Origin: an uncultured Lachnospiraceae bacterium
Lineage (GTDB): Bacteria; Bacillota; Clostridia; Lachnospirales; Lachnospiraceae
DNA: 64,000 nucleotides
Assembly (NCBI GenBank): GCA_910588775.1
Contig: CAJURH010000013.1
Location: 3,840-67,839, forward strand
Direction: 5' to 3'
Part shown: piece after piece, positions 8,101 to 15,977 of the stretch
How positions within the stretch are numbered: position 1 is the stretch's first letter
How the letters are laid out: every line of letters begins with the position of its first letter
Position numbers and translations under genes: made by a program
Notes under the pieces: model-generated
Told to the model about the DNA's origin: nothing
What the model saw: only the letters and a program-made list of their open reading frames with translations
Databases searched by the model: none

Positions 8101-9324
8101 ATGAATAATTTATTTCAGAAATGGATGGATATCAGCCTGGTAAAACGAATTCTCGTGGGGCTAGTCATCGGTGTAGCTTTGGGACTTCTACTGCCGAAGG
8201 CAACGGGCATCGCCATACTGGGGGATATATTTGTAGGCGCCTTAAAAGCCGTTGCGCCTATCCTTGTATTTTTCCTGGTTATCAGCTCCTTGTGTAACGC
8301 AGGGCAGACCCACGGCGGAGTTATCCGCACCGTCATTATCATGTATATGTTCAGCACGCTGCTAGCGGCCATAATCGCCGTATTCGCCAGCATGTTCATA
8401 CCCATTACCTTAACGCTGTCCACGGCTCAGCAGGATCTGGCTGCCCCCAGCGGCATCGCTGACGTGTTAAAATCTCTTGTGCTGAACGTGGTGTCAAACC
8501 CCATCAGCTCCCTGGCGGAGGCCAATTATATCGGCATCCTGTCCTGGGCTGTTTTGCTGGGCGTTGCCTTTCGCGGGGCTTCCGACTCCACCAAGAAGAT
8601 GCTACAGGATATTTCCAAGGGCGTTTCCACACTGGTGACCTGGATCATCAACCTGGCTCCTTTCGGCATTCTGGGCCTGGTTTTCAACACAGTGTCCACC
8701 AGCGGACTGGAGATTTTCACAGAATATGGAAAACTGCTGGCTCTTTTGGTGGGCTGTATGTTATTCATTACTTTTGTTACCAATCCCATACTGGTGTACT
8801 GGTGCATCCGCAAAAATCCTTACCCGCTGATCTTCAAATGCTTAAAGCGCAGCGCCATCACAGCTTTCTTCACCAGGAGCTCTGCTGCCAACATTCCCAT
8901 TAATATGGAGGTCTGTGAAGAACTGGGACTGAACAAGGATAATTACTCCGTAACTATCCCGCTGGGCGCCACCATCAACATGGACGGGGCCGCCATCACC
9001 ATTACCGTTATGACCATGGCCGCCGCTTTCACCATGGGCATTACCGTGGATATCCCCACAGCTATTATCTTAAGCGTTCTGGCCGCATTGTCCGCCTGCG
9101 GCGCTTCCGGCGTGGCTGGAGGATCGCTGCTGCTTATTCCCATGGCCTGTTCACTGTTTGGCATCTCAGACGATATCTCCATGCAGGTGGTAGGCGTGGG
9201 ATTCATCATTGGCGTTGTCCAAGATTCCGTGGAAACCGCCCTCAACTCCTCCTCCGACCTTCTGCTGTCCATTTCGGCGGAATTCAGAGAGTGGAGACTG
9301 GAAGGCCGTGAAATCAAATATTAA
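8101..9324 (+). CDS. sstT: Sodium-coupled serine/threonine symporter
   Basis: A 407-residue integral membrane protein of the dicarboxylate/amino acid:cation symporter family, at the normal SstT length. Eight or more hydrophobic helices are visible. Family signatures include the hairpin and helix 7 region TRSSAANIPINMEVCEELGL and LGATINMDGAAITITVM, the latter holding the NMDG substrate and sodium motif. SstT imports serine and threonine with Na+. It follows a DtxR-type regulator by 21 bases, with GAGG before the ATG, and ends at a strong terminator. Pairing of an amino acid carrier with a metal-type repressor is unusual and the functional link is unknown. Confidence 0.95.
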   Translation: MNNLFQKWMDISLVKRILVGLVIGVALGLLLPKATGIAILGDIFVGALKAVAPILVFFLVISSLCNAGQTHGGVIRTVIIMYMFSTLLAAIIAVFASMFIPITLTLSTAQQDLAAPSGIADVLKSLVLNVVSNPISSLAEANYIGILSWAVLLGVAFRGASDSTKKMLQDISKGVSTLVTWIINLAPFGILGLVFNTVSTSGLEIFTEYGKLLALLVGCMLFITFVTNPILVYWCIRKNPYPLIFKCLKRSAITAFFTRSSAANIPINMEVCEELGLNKDNYSVTIPLGATINMDGAAITITVMTMAAAFTMGITVDIPTAIILSVLAALSACGASGVAGGSLLLIPMACSLFGISDDISMQVVGVGFIIGVVQDSVETALNSSSDLLLSISAEFREWRLEGREIKY

Positions 9325-9342
9325 ACGGTATTTCTATAAGAC

Positions 9343-9391
9343 AAAAAACAGCTGCGCCGGAAGGCATTCCTTTCCAGCGCAGCAGTTTTTT
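9343..9391. terminator. Bidirectional terminator between sstT and the DUF3784-like gene
   Basis: Near-perfect hairpin flanked by A6 and T6: CTGCGC...GCGCAG with inner GGAAGG/CCTTTCC. It serves convergent genes on both strands. Confidence 0.9.
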
Positions 9392-9741
9392 CATCTATCT
9401 TTTTTTCGGCAGACCGTATTCCCTAAAACAATTATGACAATGCAGACCACGATTGTCAAAGTTCCAAAAACAATCGAGAAAGATGCAGGAAGCGCATCCT
9501 CAAATATAGCCATGAAAAGAAGCGCCGCCGTCAAAACCGCCATCCCTCCGCCCACTACCCGGCAAAGACGCTTTTCGTTGTACGTCTGTTTCTCTTTCTC
9601 CGAAGCAGTGTTATACCCCGCAATCAACCAAGCGCCTTTCCCCGCCATGAGCAGAAGCGACAGCGCCGCAAACAATGCCACCATCACATACAACAGCCAA
9701 TCTGGACCCGTAGATACATCCGCCAATGTCTTGCCCTTCAT
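9391..9741 (-). CDS. Small membrane protein, DUF3784-like
   Basis: A 116-residue protein with three hydrophobic segments (about 18-35, 67-84 and 90-108) and the motif AGKGAWLIAGYNTASEKEK, which resembles the conserved loop of DUF3784 membrane proteins. Function is unknown for the family. The ATG at 9741 was chosen because GGGGGG lies 9 bases upstream; an earlier in-frame ATG at 9816 would add 25 hydrophilic residues and has no clear binding site. It ends in a basic tail (CRKKDR). It appears to be a single-gene unit. Confidence 0.75.
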   Translation of the reverse strand: MKGKTLADVSTGPDWLLYVMVALFAALSLLLMAGKGAWLIAGYNTASEKEKQTYNEKRLCRVVGGGMAVLTAALLFMAIFEDALPASFSIVFGTLTIVVCIVIIVLGNTVCRKKDR

Positions 9742-9819
9742 CTTTTGCATCCCCCCTTCGCATGCTTTTCTACAGCCATTATAACTCTTCAAAAGTTTCC
9801 CTACAAGTCCATTCATCTA

Positions 9820-9849
9820 TTGATTTTTCCACGCCATTCATAGTATGAT
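9820..9849 (+). promoter_or_regulatory. Promoter of the flavodoxin gene
   Basis: TTGATT at 9820-9825, 18 bases, TATGAT at 9844-9849, 37 bases before the ATG at 9886. Confidence 0.5.
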
Positions 9850-9885
9850 AAAAACACTACACAAAATCATTCTCAGGAGGTTCTC

Positions 9886-10440
9886 ATGCACCAAACAGTT
9901 GTCCTATACCAATCCCATTACGGTTTCACCAAACGCTATGCCCAGTGGATCGCAAAAGCCATGTCCTGCCCAGTTTACGACAGCAAAAAAATTTCTCTGC
10001 AAAATCTCACCGAACATGACGCCGTTATTTTCGGTGGCGGCCTCTATGCAGGCGGCGTAAACGGCGTCAAATTCATCCGAAAAAACTGGAAGCTTCTCTC
10101 CGGTAAAAGAATCGTCCTCTTCACCTGCGGCCTGGCGGACCCAGATAATCCAGAAAATATTTCCAATATTAGGGACAGCCTGTCCAAATCCCTTTCCGAA
10201 GAAATCTTAAGCTGTCTGCGCCTGTTTCATCTAAGGGGTGGCATTGATTATTCCCAGCTAAGTTTCATGCACAAGTCCATGATGGCCATGCTCAGGAAAA
10301 TGTTGCTGAAAAAGGAAACCAACGGCAACCTCAGCCAGGAGGAACAGATGCTGCTGGATACATTCGGAAAATCCCTGGATTTCAGCGATGAGAAAACCAT
10401 CCAGCCATTAGTCGATTTCGTATTATCTTCCCATCCTTGA
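9886..10440 (+). CDS. Flavodoxin domain protein
   Basis: A 184-residue predicted FMN-binding electron carrier. The phosphate loop is seen at the N terminus as YQSHYGFTKRYAQWIAKAM, and FGGGLYAGGVNGVKF gives a second FMN-contact loop. It resembles the HemG/flavodoxin-like branch rather than short classical flavodoxins. It has a strong AGGAGG site and its own promoter. Its last 59 bases overlap the 3' end of the convergent nagA gene. The redox partner is not indicated by neighbours. Confidence 0.85.
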   Translation: MHQTVVLYQSHYGFTKRYAQWIAKAMSCPVYDSKKISLQNLTEHDAVIFGGGLYAGGVNGVKFIRKNWKLLSGKRIVLFTCGLADPDNPENISNIRDSLSKSLSEEILSCLRLFHLRGGIDYSQLSFMHKSMMAMLRKMLLKKETNGNLSQEEQMLLDTFGKSLDFSDEKTIQPLVDFVLSSHP

Positions 10441-11542
10441 TTACCGCTTTCACTTCCAGGGACGAATCCAGCAAAACCAGATTGGCCTTTTTTCCGGGGG
10501 AGATGGAGCCATATTGTTCATACTCTCCCAGGCTTTTGGCCGGATTCGCCGTGGCGCAGGCCACGGCTTCCTCCAGGGGAATGCCCATCCTTTTCACCGC
10601 TATACGCATACAGTCCATCAGATTGGTCACGGACCCGGCCAGTGCGCCATCACCTGCCAGCGTGGCCCGTTTCCCCGTCACTTCGACCGTCTGTCCCCCC
10701 AGCATATACTCTCCGTCGGGCATACCCGTGGCCCGCATGCTGTCGCTGATCAGTATAATCCGGTCACTTCCAAAAATTTTAAAAACTGCCCGCACGGCCG
10801 AGGGATGCACATGGACCCCGTCGCAGATTAACTCTGCGGTCACATGCGCGCTGTCCGCCGCCGCGCCCACCACCCCTGGAGAGCGATGGGTAAACGCAGA
10901 CATGCCGTTATAGAGATGCACCACGTGGCTGGCTCCCTGGTCAAAAGCGGCTTTGGCCGTATCATAATCAGCGTTGGTGTGCGCCAGGGAAACCACCGCT
11001 TCTCCTGTCGCCTGTCGGACAAAGGTAAGCGCCCCCGGCTCCTCCGGCGCAATGGCGATGTATTTCACCAACCCTCTTGCCGCCCGCTGAAACCGATGAA
11101 AAACTTCCAAACTGGCGGGTATGATATGCGCTTCCTTTTGCGCCCCTTTTTTCGCCTTGCTAATAAACGGCCCTTCCATATTCACCCCCAGCAAATCCGC
11201 GCCGCCTCTTTCCTTTCTCCGATAGTCCGCCGCCACAGCAAGGATTCTCTCCAATTCTTCAACTGAAAGGGCCATGGTTGCCGGCGCCATAGCCGTCACG
11301 CCCACGGATGCCTGATAGTTTGCAATGGTCTCAAGCACCTCCCAGGAACCGTCGCAGAAATCATAGCCCATGCAGCCGTGAAAATGGATGTCTATAAGCC
11401 CCGGAATGGCCCAACATCCTTCCCCATCCAGGATTTCCCCCTGTTTTTCTTCCCCCCGGACGAAATGACCGCCTTCTATGAAAATCTCTCCCTCCTGAAA
11501 TGTCTGCTCTTCGGTATATACTTTCACATTTTTAATCCGCAC
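10382..11542 (-). CDS. nagA: N-acetylglucosamine-6-phosphate deacetylase
   Basis: A 386-residue amidohydrolase that removes acetate from GlcNAc-6-phosphate in amino-sugar recycling. Visible motifs are the metal-site start GLIDIHFHGCMGYD, the MEGPFISKAKKGAQ region, SLAHTNADYDTAKAAFDQGA with HVVHLYNGMSAF, and the catalytic Asp in ILISDSMRATGMPDG. The GTG at 11542 has GGGGAGGAG just upstream; an ATG at 11593 would add 17 residues. No nagB is nearby. It lies downstream of pyruvate carboxylase but a terminator separates them. Confidence 0.95.
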   Translation of the reverse strand: MRIKNVKVYTEEQTFQEGEIFIEGGHFVRGEEKQGEILDGEGCWAIPGLIDIHFHGCMGYDFCDGSWEVLETIANYQASVGVTAMAPATMALSVEELERILAVAADYRRKERGGADLLGVNMEGPFISKAKKGAQKEAHIIPASLEVFHRFQRAARGLVKYIAIAPEEPGALTFVRQATGEAVVSLAHTNADYDTAKAAFDQGASHVVHLYNGMSAFTHRSPGVVGAAADSAHVTAELICDGVHVHPSAVRAVFKIFGSDRIILISDSMRATGMPDGEYMLGGQTVEVTGKRATLAGDGALAGSVTNLMDCMRIAVKRMGIPLEEAVACATANPAKSLGEYEQYGSISPGKKANLVLLDSSLEVKAVIKDGKIIRNRLMAGWFSHR

Positions 11543-11608
11543 AACCTCTCCTCCCCGCCAAGCTGTCGATGCAATTCCTGGTTTCACCTGCATAAAGCGT
11601 TACAGTCC

Positions 11609-11637
11609 AAAAGGGCCGCCTCTAAGGACAGCCCTCT
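11609..11637 (-). terminator. Terminator after pyruvate carboxylase
   Basis: On the minus strand AGGGC...GCCCT with an inner CC/GG pair is followed by TTTTGG, 12 bases past the stop at 11649. Confidence 0.6.
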
Positions 11638-11648
11638 ATTGAAAATAT

Positions 11649-14600
11649 TTATGCGTTTTCTTCGGTTTTCTTCGCCAGATGGAAGGAAATCAGCAGGTCG
11701 TCCTGATGCACAGAATCGCCTTCCTGCACGTAAATCTTGTCCACGGTACCAGTAATTTTGGATACCACGGTGGTCTCCATCTTCATGGCTTCCACGGTCA
11801 TGAGCGGCATGTTTTCCGTTACCGGATCTCCTTCTTTGACAAGAACTTTGCCCACGGTGCCTGGGATGGAAGAACCCAGATGCTGCGGATTGTTCTTGTC
11901 AGCTTTCAGCTTGCGGTCCGTCTTCACTTCCAGATTCTTATCCAGAATCTTAATGTGACGGATAGAGCCGTTCACCTGGAACATCAGGGTGCGCATGCCT
12001 TCTTCATCCGGATCGCTGGCTTCCATGTACTTAATCAGAAGCTCTTTTCCCTCGCCAATCTTCAAGTAAGTCTCCTCGCCTTTTCTAAGGCCATAGAAAT
12101 ACACATGGCTCTCCAGACGGGTCACGTCATTGTACATCCTTCTGTGCTCGCAGTATTCCTCGTAAACCTTGGGATACAGAGCGTAACTGATGGCTTTTTG
12201 AAGCATAAGCTCATCGGATTTATCCTCGTAATGGTATTTCTCAATCAGATGCTGCTTGATGGCCTCCAGATCCGCCGGCGGAAGCAATTTGCCAGGACGC
12301 TCGGTCAATGGCACAATGTCTTTTAAGACGATCTTCTGCAAATCCTTGGGGAATCCGCCGTAGGGCTGCCCCATCATGCCCTGGAAATAGGACACCACAG
12401 AATCTGGGTAGGAAAGTCCCGCGCCTTCAGTCAAAATGTTTTCTTTGGTTAAACCGTTCTTAAACATAAAGATAGCCAAATCACCCACCGCCTTGGAGCT
12501 GGGCGTTACTTTCACGATATTTCCCAGCAAGTCGTTGGCGTCTTTATACAGACCCTTGATGGCCTCAAAATCATCCGCCGAACCCATGCTGCTGACCTGG
12601 GCCAGCAGGTTGGAATACTGACCGCCTGGAATTTCGTATTTGTAAATCTCAGCGTTGGGCGCATTCATATCGCTCTCAAAAGATCTGTAAACTTTGCGCA
12701 TACGGCCATAATAACGGCTCAGCTTATCCAGCTCTTCAAAATCAAGCCCCGTATCCCGCTTGGTTCCCCGCAGGGCTTCCACAACGGCGTTCATGGACGG
12801 CTGACTGGTCAGAGAGGACATAGACTCGATGGCCAGGTCCACAATGTCCACGCCAGCTTCCGCCGCCATCAGGATAGAACTTACGCCATTTCCGGTGGAG
12901 TCATGGGTATGTAGGTGAATGGGAACCTTCAGCTCACTCTTTAACGCACCCACCAGCTCTTTGGCAGCCATGGGCTTTAACAGGCCCGCCATATCCTTAA
13001 TGGCAATGGAATGGCATCCCAGAGCCGCCAGCTCTTTGGCCAGATTCACGTAATAATCCAACGTGTATTTTGTTTCATTGGGGCTGGTCACGTCTCCGGT
13101 GTAACAGATGGCGCCTTCCACGATTTTCCCGGTCTTTAACGCCTCATTGATGGGCATCTTCATGTTTTCCACCCAGTTCAGGCTGTCGAAGATACGGAAC
13201 ACATCGATCCCCTTCTCCCCGGAAATTCGGATAAATTCCTGCACCACATTGTCTGGATAGTTGCTGTAACCCACCGCGTTGGAGGCGCGCAGCAGCATCT
13301 GAATCAGGGTGTTGGGCATACGCTCCCGCAGGATTTCCAGACGGTGCCAGGGAGATTCTTTCAGGAAACGGTACGCGGTGTCAAAGGTGGCTCCGCCCCA
13401 TGCCTCCACGGAAAATGCGTTCTCCATAAATGCGTTGGTGGCGTAAGCCGCGCCGCACAAGTCTTTGCTTCGCATACGGGTAGCCATCAGGGACTGCTGG
13501 GCGTCACGCATGGTAGTGTCGGTTACATACAGTTTGTCTTCCTTAAGGATTTTCTGCATATAGCCTTCCGCGCCCAGCTTTAAGAATTCGTCTCTGGCGC
13601 CATGCACCGGCTTGGACTCATCAAATTCCGGAAGCACGCGGTTCTCGTAATGGGGCTTCTTTCCGATGCCGGAATTGACAATCCGATCCCCGATAAACTC
13701 TATAATCTTGGTGGCGCGGTCCTGGCTCTCGGTGAGCTGGAACAACTCCGGCGTTTCCTCAATGAACGTGGTGTAGCAGTCCCCGCTCTGGAAATTGGGA
13801 TGCTTCAGCACGTTAATTAGGAACGGAATGTTGGTCTTCACGCCGCGGATACGCATTTCCGTCAGCGCCCGGACAGATTTCTTCACAGCTCCCGCAAAAG
13901 TGCGGTCCAGTGAAATGACTTTCACCAGAAGGCTGTCGTAATAAGGCGCGATCACCGCTCCCACATAGGCGTTTCCGCCGTCCAAACGAATGCCGTTTCC
14001 GGAACCAGAACGATACACGGTGATTTCTCCCGTATCTGGCAGGAAGTTGTTGGACGGGTCTTCAGTGGTGACACGGGTCTGAATGGAGTAGCCCACGCAC
14101 TTGATGTCATCCTGAGACTTAATGTTGATTTCGTCAGAATCCAACGGATAGCCCTCGGCAATCAAAATCTGGGACTGCACCAGGTCCACGTTGGTCACCA
14201 TCTCGCTGACGGTGTGCTCCACCTGGATACGAGGGTTCATCTCGATGAAATAGGGATTGTTGTCTTCATCCACCAGGAATTCCAGAGTTCCGGCATTGCG
14301 ATAGCCCACCGCCTTGGAAAGCCGGATGGCCGCGTCAAAAATGATCTGACGGGTCTCATCCGGCAAGGAGAACGCCGGCGCATACTCCACCACTTTCTGA
14401 TGACGGCGCTGCACGGAACAGTTACGGTCAAATAGATGCACCACATTTCCATAATGGTCACCCAGCACCTGCACTTCGATATGTTTTGGCCCACGCAGGT
14501 ATTTCTCAATGAAAAGCTTGTCGTCACCGAACGCCTTCTTGGATTCGTTTTTGGCTTCTTCAAATTCTTTTTCCAAATCCTCCACGCAGTTAACAATACG

Positions 14601-15131
14601 CATGCCGCGGCCACCGCCGCCGTTGGAAGCCTTCAGCATAATCGGAAATCCCACGTCGTTGGCCACCTTCGTGGCGGTGTCAATGTCCTTGACAGAATAA
14701 TCCACGCCAGGAATAATAGGCACTTTCGCCTCAATGGCGATTCTCTTGGACGAAATCTTGTCGCCCATAGCGTTCATGATATTGCTGGACGGGCCAATGA
14801 ATACGATGCCGTTTCGCTCGCAGGCATCCACGAATTCTGGATTTTCTGACAGGAAACCATACCCTGGATGAATGGCGTCCACGTTGGCCGCCAGGGCAAT
14901 CTTTATGATGGCGTCAATGTCCAGATAAGCGTCAATGGGACCTTTACGGGTATCCAACTGATAGGACTCGTCCGCTTTGGAACGAAACAGGGCATAGCGG
15001 TCTTCTCTGGAATAGATGCTGACAGTGGTGATGCCCAGCTCGTTTAACGCTCGGAAGACGCGAATGGCAATTTCACCTCGATTCGCCACCAGAACCTTTT
15101 TGAAAGGTTTGATTTGTACCTGGTTGTTCAT
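11649..15131 (-). CDS. pyc: Pyruvate carboxylase
   Basis: A 1160-residue single-chain enzyme making oxaloacetate from pyruvate and bicarbonate with ATP. The order is biotin carboxylase (about 8-460; ANRGEIAIRVFRA, ATP-grasp loop NGGGGRGMRI, EMNPRIQVEHTVSEM), carboxyltransferase (about 540-810; VTDTTMRDAQQSLMATRMRS and HLHTHDSTGNG), the PYC allosteric/linker region, and biotinyl carrier (about 1080-1150; the modified lysine in VEAMKMETTV). All parts appear intact. The ATG at 15131 has AAGGAGATT upstream; the frame stays open 55 codons further, but that stretch looks non-coding. It fills the TCA intermediates that feed amino acid synthesis. Confidence 0.98.
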   Translation of the reverse strand: MNNQVQIKPFKKVLVANRGEIAIRVFRALNELGITTVSIYSREDRYALFRSKADESYQLDTRKGPIDAYLDIDAIIKIALAANVDAIHPGYGFLSENPEFVDACERNGIVFIGPSSNIMNAMGDKISSKRIAIEAKVPIIPGVDYSVKDIDTATKVANDVGFPIMLKASNGGGGRGMRIVNCVEDLEKEFEEAKNESKKAFGDDKLFIEKYLRGPKHIEVQVLGDHYGNVVHLFDRNCSVQRRHQKVVEYAPAFSLPDETRQIIFDAAIRLSKAVGYRNAGTLEFLVDEDNNPYFIEMNPRIQVEHTVSEMVTNVDLVQSQILIAEGYPLDSDEINIKSQDDIKCVGYSIQTRVTTEDPSNNFLPDTGEITVYRSGSGNGIRLDGGNAYVGAVIAPYYDSLLVKVISLDRTFAGAVKKSVRALTEMRIRGVKTNIPFLINVLKHPNFQSGDCYTTFIEETPELFQLTESQDRATKIIEFIGDRIVNSGIGKKPHYENRVLPEFDESKPVHGARDEFLKLGAEGYMQKILKEDKLYVTDTTMRDAQQSLMATRMRSKDLCGAAYATNAFMENAFSVEAWGGATFDTAYRFLKESPWHRLEILRERMPNTLIQMLLRASNAVGYSNYPDNVVQEFIRISGEKGIDVFRIFDSLNWVENMKMPINEALKTGKIVEGAICYTGDVTSPNETKYTLDYYVNLAKELAALGCHSIAIKDMAGLLKPMAAKELVGALKSELKVPIHLHTHDSTGNGVSSILMAAEAGVDIVDLAIESMSSLTSQPSMNAVVEALRGTKRDTGLDFEELDKLSRYYGRMRKVYRSFESDMNAPNAEIYKYEIPGGQYSNLLAQVSSMGSADDFEAIKGLYKDANDLLGNIVKVTPSSKAVGDLAIFMFKNGLTKENILTEGAGLSYPDSVVSYFQGMMGQPYGGFPKDLQKIVLKDIVPLTERPGKLLPPADLEAIKQHLIEKYHYEDKSDELMLQKAISYALYPKVYEEYCEHRRMYNDVTRLESHVYFYGLRKGEETYLKIGEGKELLIKYMEASDPDEEGMRTLMFQVNGSIRHIKILDKNLEVKTDRKLKADKNNPQHLGSSIPGTVGKVLVKEGDPVTENMPLMTVEAMKMETTVVSKITGTVDKIYVQEGDSVHQDDLLISFHLAKKTEENA

Positions 15132-15484
15132 ATTTAATCTCCTTTTTTCTGTAACGATTTCTGCATATTGGCTAATTTTCCTATAATATGTAGATATTCT
15201 ATTATAAGTATATGAAAATATCACCAAAAATGCAAGGTAAAATTTTACCCTTCCTATTGCTGTTCCATGAATGTGCGTTTTGGTAACGCCGGACAAATCA
15301 GGTACAGTTCAGTATTTTACCTAAAAGCCATACGAAACGGCCGTAACGCCACCCTTTTTTGACATAAATGCTTCTGCTGGAAAATGTTTGAATGGATATA
15401 AGAAAATTCTAGAATTATGAAGATTTTATGATACAATCCATTCGTCAGAACCCCTAGAATGGTAATGGAAAGGAGATGCTTCAC
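15132..15484. other. Intergenic region upstream of pyc
   Basis: No convincing gene. A minus-strand TATAAT (15206-15201) is a candidate -10 for pyc, without a clear -35. On the plus strand TTGAAT (15388-15393), 16 bases, TAGAAT (15410-15415) could start a transcript through the small frame at 15485. Confidence 0.4.
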
Positions 15485-15595
15485 ATGGATCATTCATTAC
15501 TTTTAATCGACAATATTATAACATATGCAGCCTCAGCCTGCAATATGCAATTCCAAAATTTTGAAGCAAATATATTGCATTTTACTTCCGGATAA
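15485..15595 (+). CDS. Possible 36-residue peptide upstream of the ArsR gene
   Basis: A short frame beginning MDHSLLLIDNIITYAASACN with AAGGAG 9 bases before the ATG and a promoter-like TTGAAT/TAGAAT pair about 70 bases upstream. No known family is recognised and there is no membrane segment or signal peptide. It ends inside the -35/-10 region of the downstream ArsR gene. It may be a real small protein, a leader peptide, or chance; the only support is the ribosome binding site. Confidence 0.3.
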   Translation: MDHSLLLIDNIITYAASACNMQFQNFEANILHFTSG

Positions 15596-15603
15596 AATAT
15601 AAT
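15575..15603 (+). promoter_or_regulatory. Promoter of the ArsR gene
   Basis: TTGCAT at 15575-15580, exactly 17 bases, TATAAT at 15598-15603, 24 bases before the ATG. Autoregulation would be expected at or near this site. Confidence 0.7.
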
Positions 15604-15627
15604 TATTCATGAGAGGATGATTATTTC

Positions 15628-15936
15628 ATGAACGAAAACTGCGTTAATTATCAGGCGGATGATGATACGCTATACAAATTGGCAGAATTGTTCAAAGTTT
15701 TCGGCGATCCCACCCGGATACGAATCCTACACTGTCTGATCCAAGAGGAGCTGTGCGTCCAGGACATTGCGGACAAGCTTTCCATGACCCAGAGCGCCAT
15801 CTCTCACCAGCTTCGGGTTTTGAAGCAGATGGAGTTGGTGAAGTTCCGGCGGGACGGCAAGACCATTTATTATTCCCTAGCCGACGACCATGTGAAGACC
15901 ATCATGGCCCAGGGACTGGAACATGTATGCGAATAG
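15628..15936 (+). CDS. ArsR/SmtB family repressor with an alpha-5 zinc-type site
   Basis: A 102-residue winged-helix repressor. Residues 20-85 hold the DNA-binding fold (VFGDPTRIRILHCL, then the recognition helix TQSAISHQLRVLKQMELV and wing RRDGKTIYYSLAD). The C-terminal helix has Asp-x-His followed 11 residues later by His-x-x-Glu (DDHVKTIMAQGLEHVCE). That is the spacing of the SmtB alpha-5 zinc site, so zinc or cobalt sensing is likely. There is no ELCVC arsenic or cadmium motif, although ELCVQ occupies that place. No metal pump follows; it is a lone gene ended by a shared terminator. Confidence 0.9.
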   Translation: MNENCVNYQADDDTLYKLAELFKVFGDPTRIRILHCLIQEELCVQDIADKLSMTQSAISHQLRVLKQMELVKFRRDGKTIYYSLADDHVKTIMAQGLEHVCE

Positions 15937-15945
15937 GAAAACGCA

Positions 15946-15976
15946 AATAAGGAAGGATGGCATTTCCTTCCTTATT
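15946..15976. terminator. Bidirectional terminator between arsR-type gene and hisIE
   Basis: Perfect 11-base arms AATAAGGAAGG (15946-15956) and CCTTCCTTATT (15966-15976) with a 9-base loop, between two convergent stops. Confidence 0.8.
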
Positions 15977-15977
15977 G

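Noticed and set aside
8115..9317. Three minus-strand frames opposite sstT
   Set aside because: Met/Thr/Pro-rich antisense of a membrane protein; sstT itself is intact.
15132..15296. 55-residue N-terminal extension of pyruvate carboxylase
   Set aside because: AAGGAG sits before the ATG at 15131, and the extension lacks similarity to the family N terminus.
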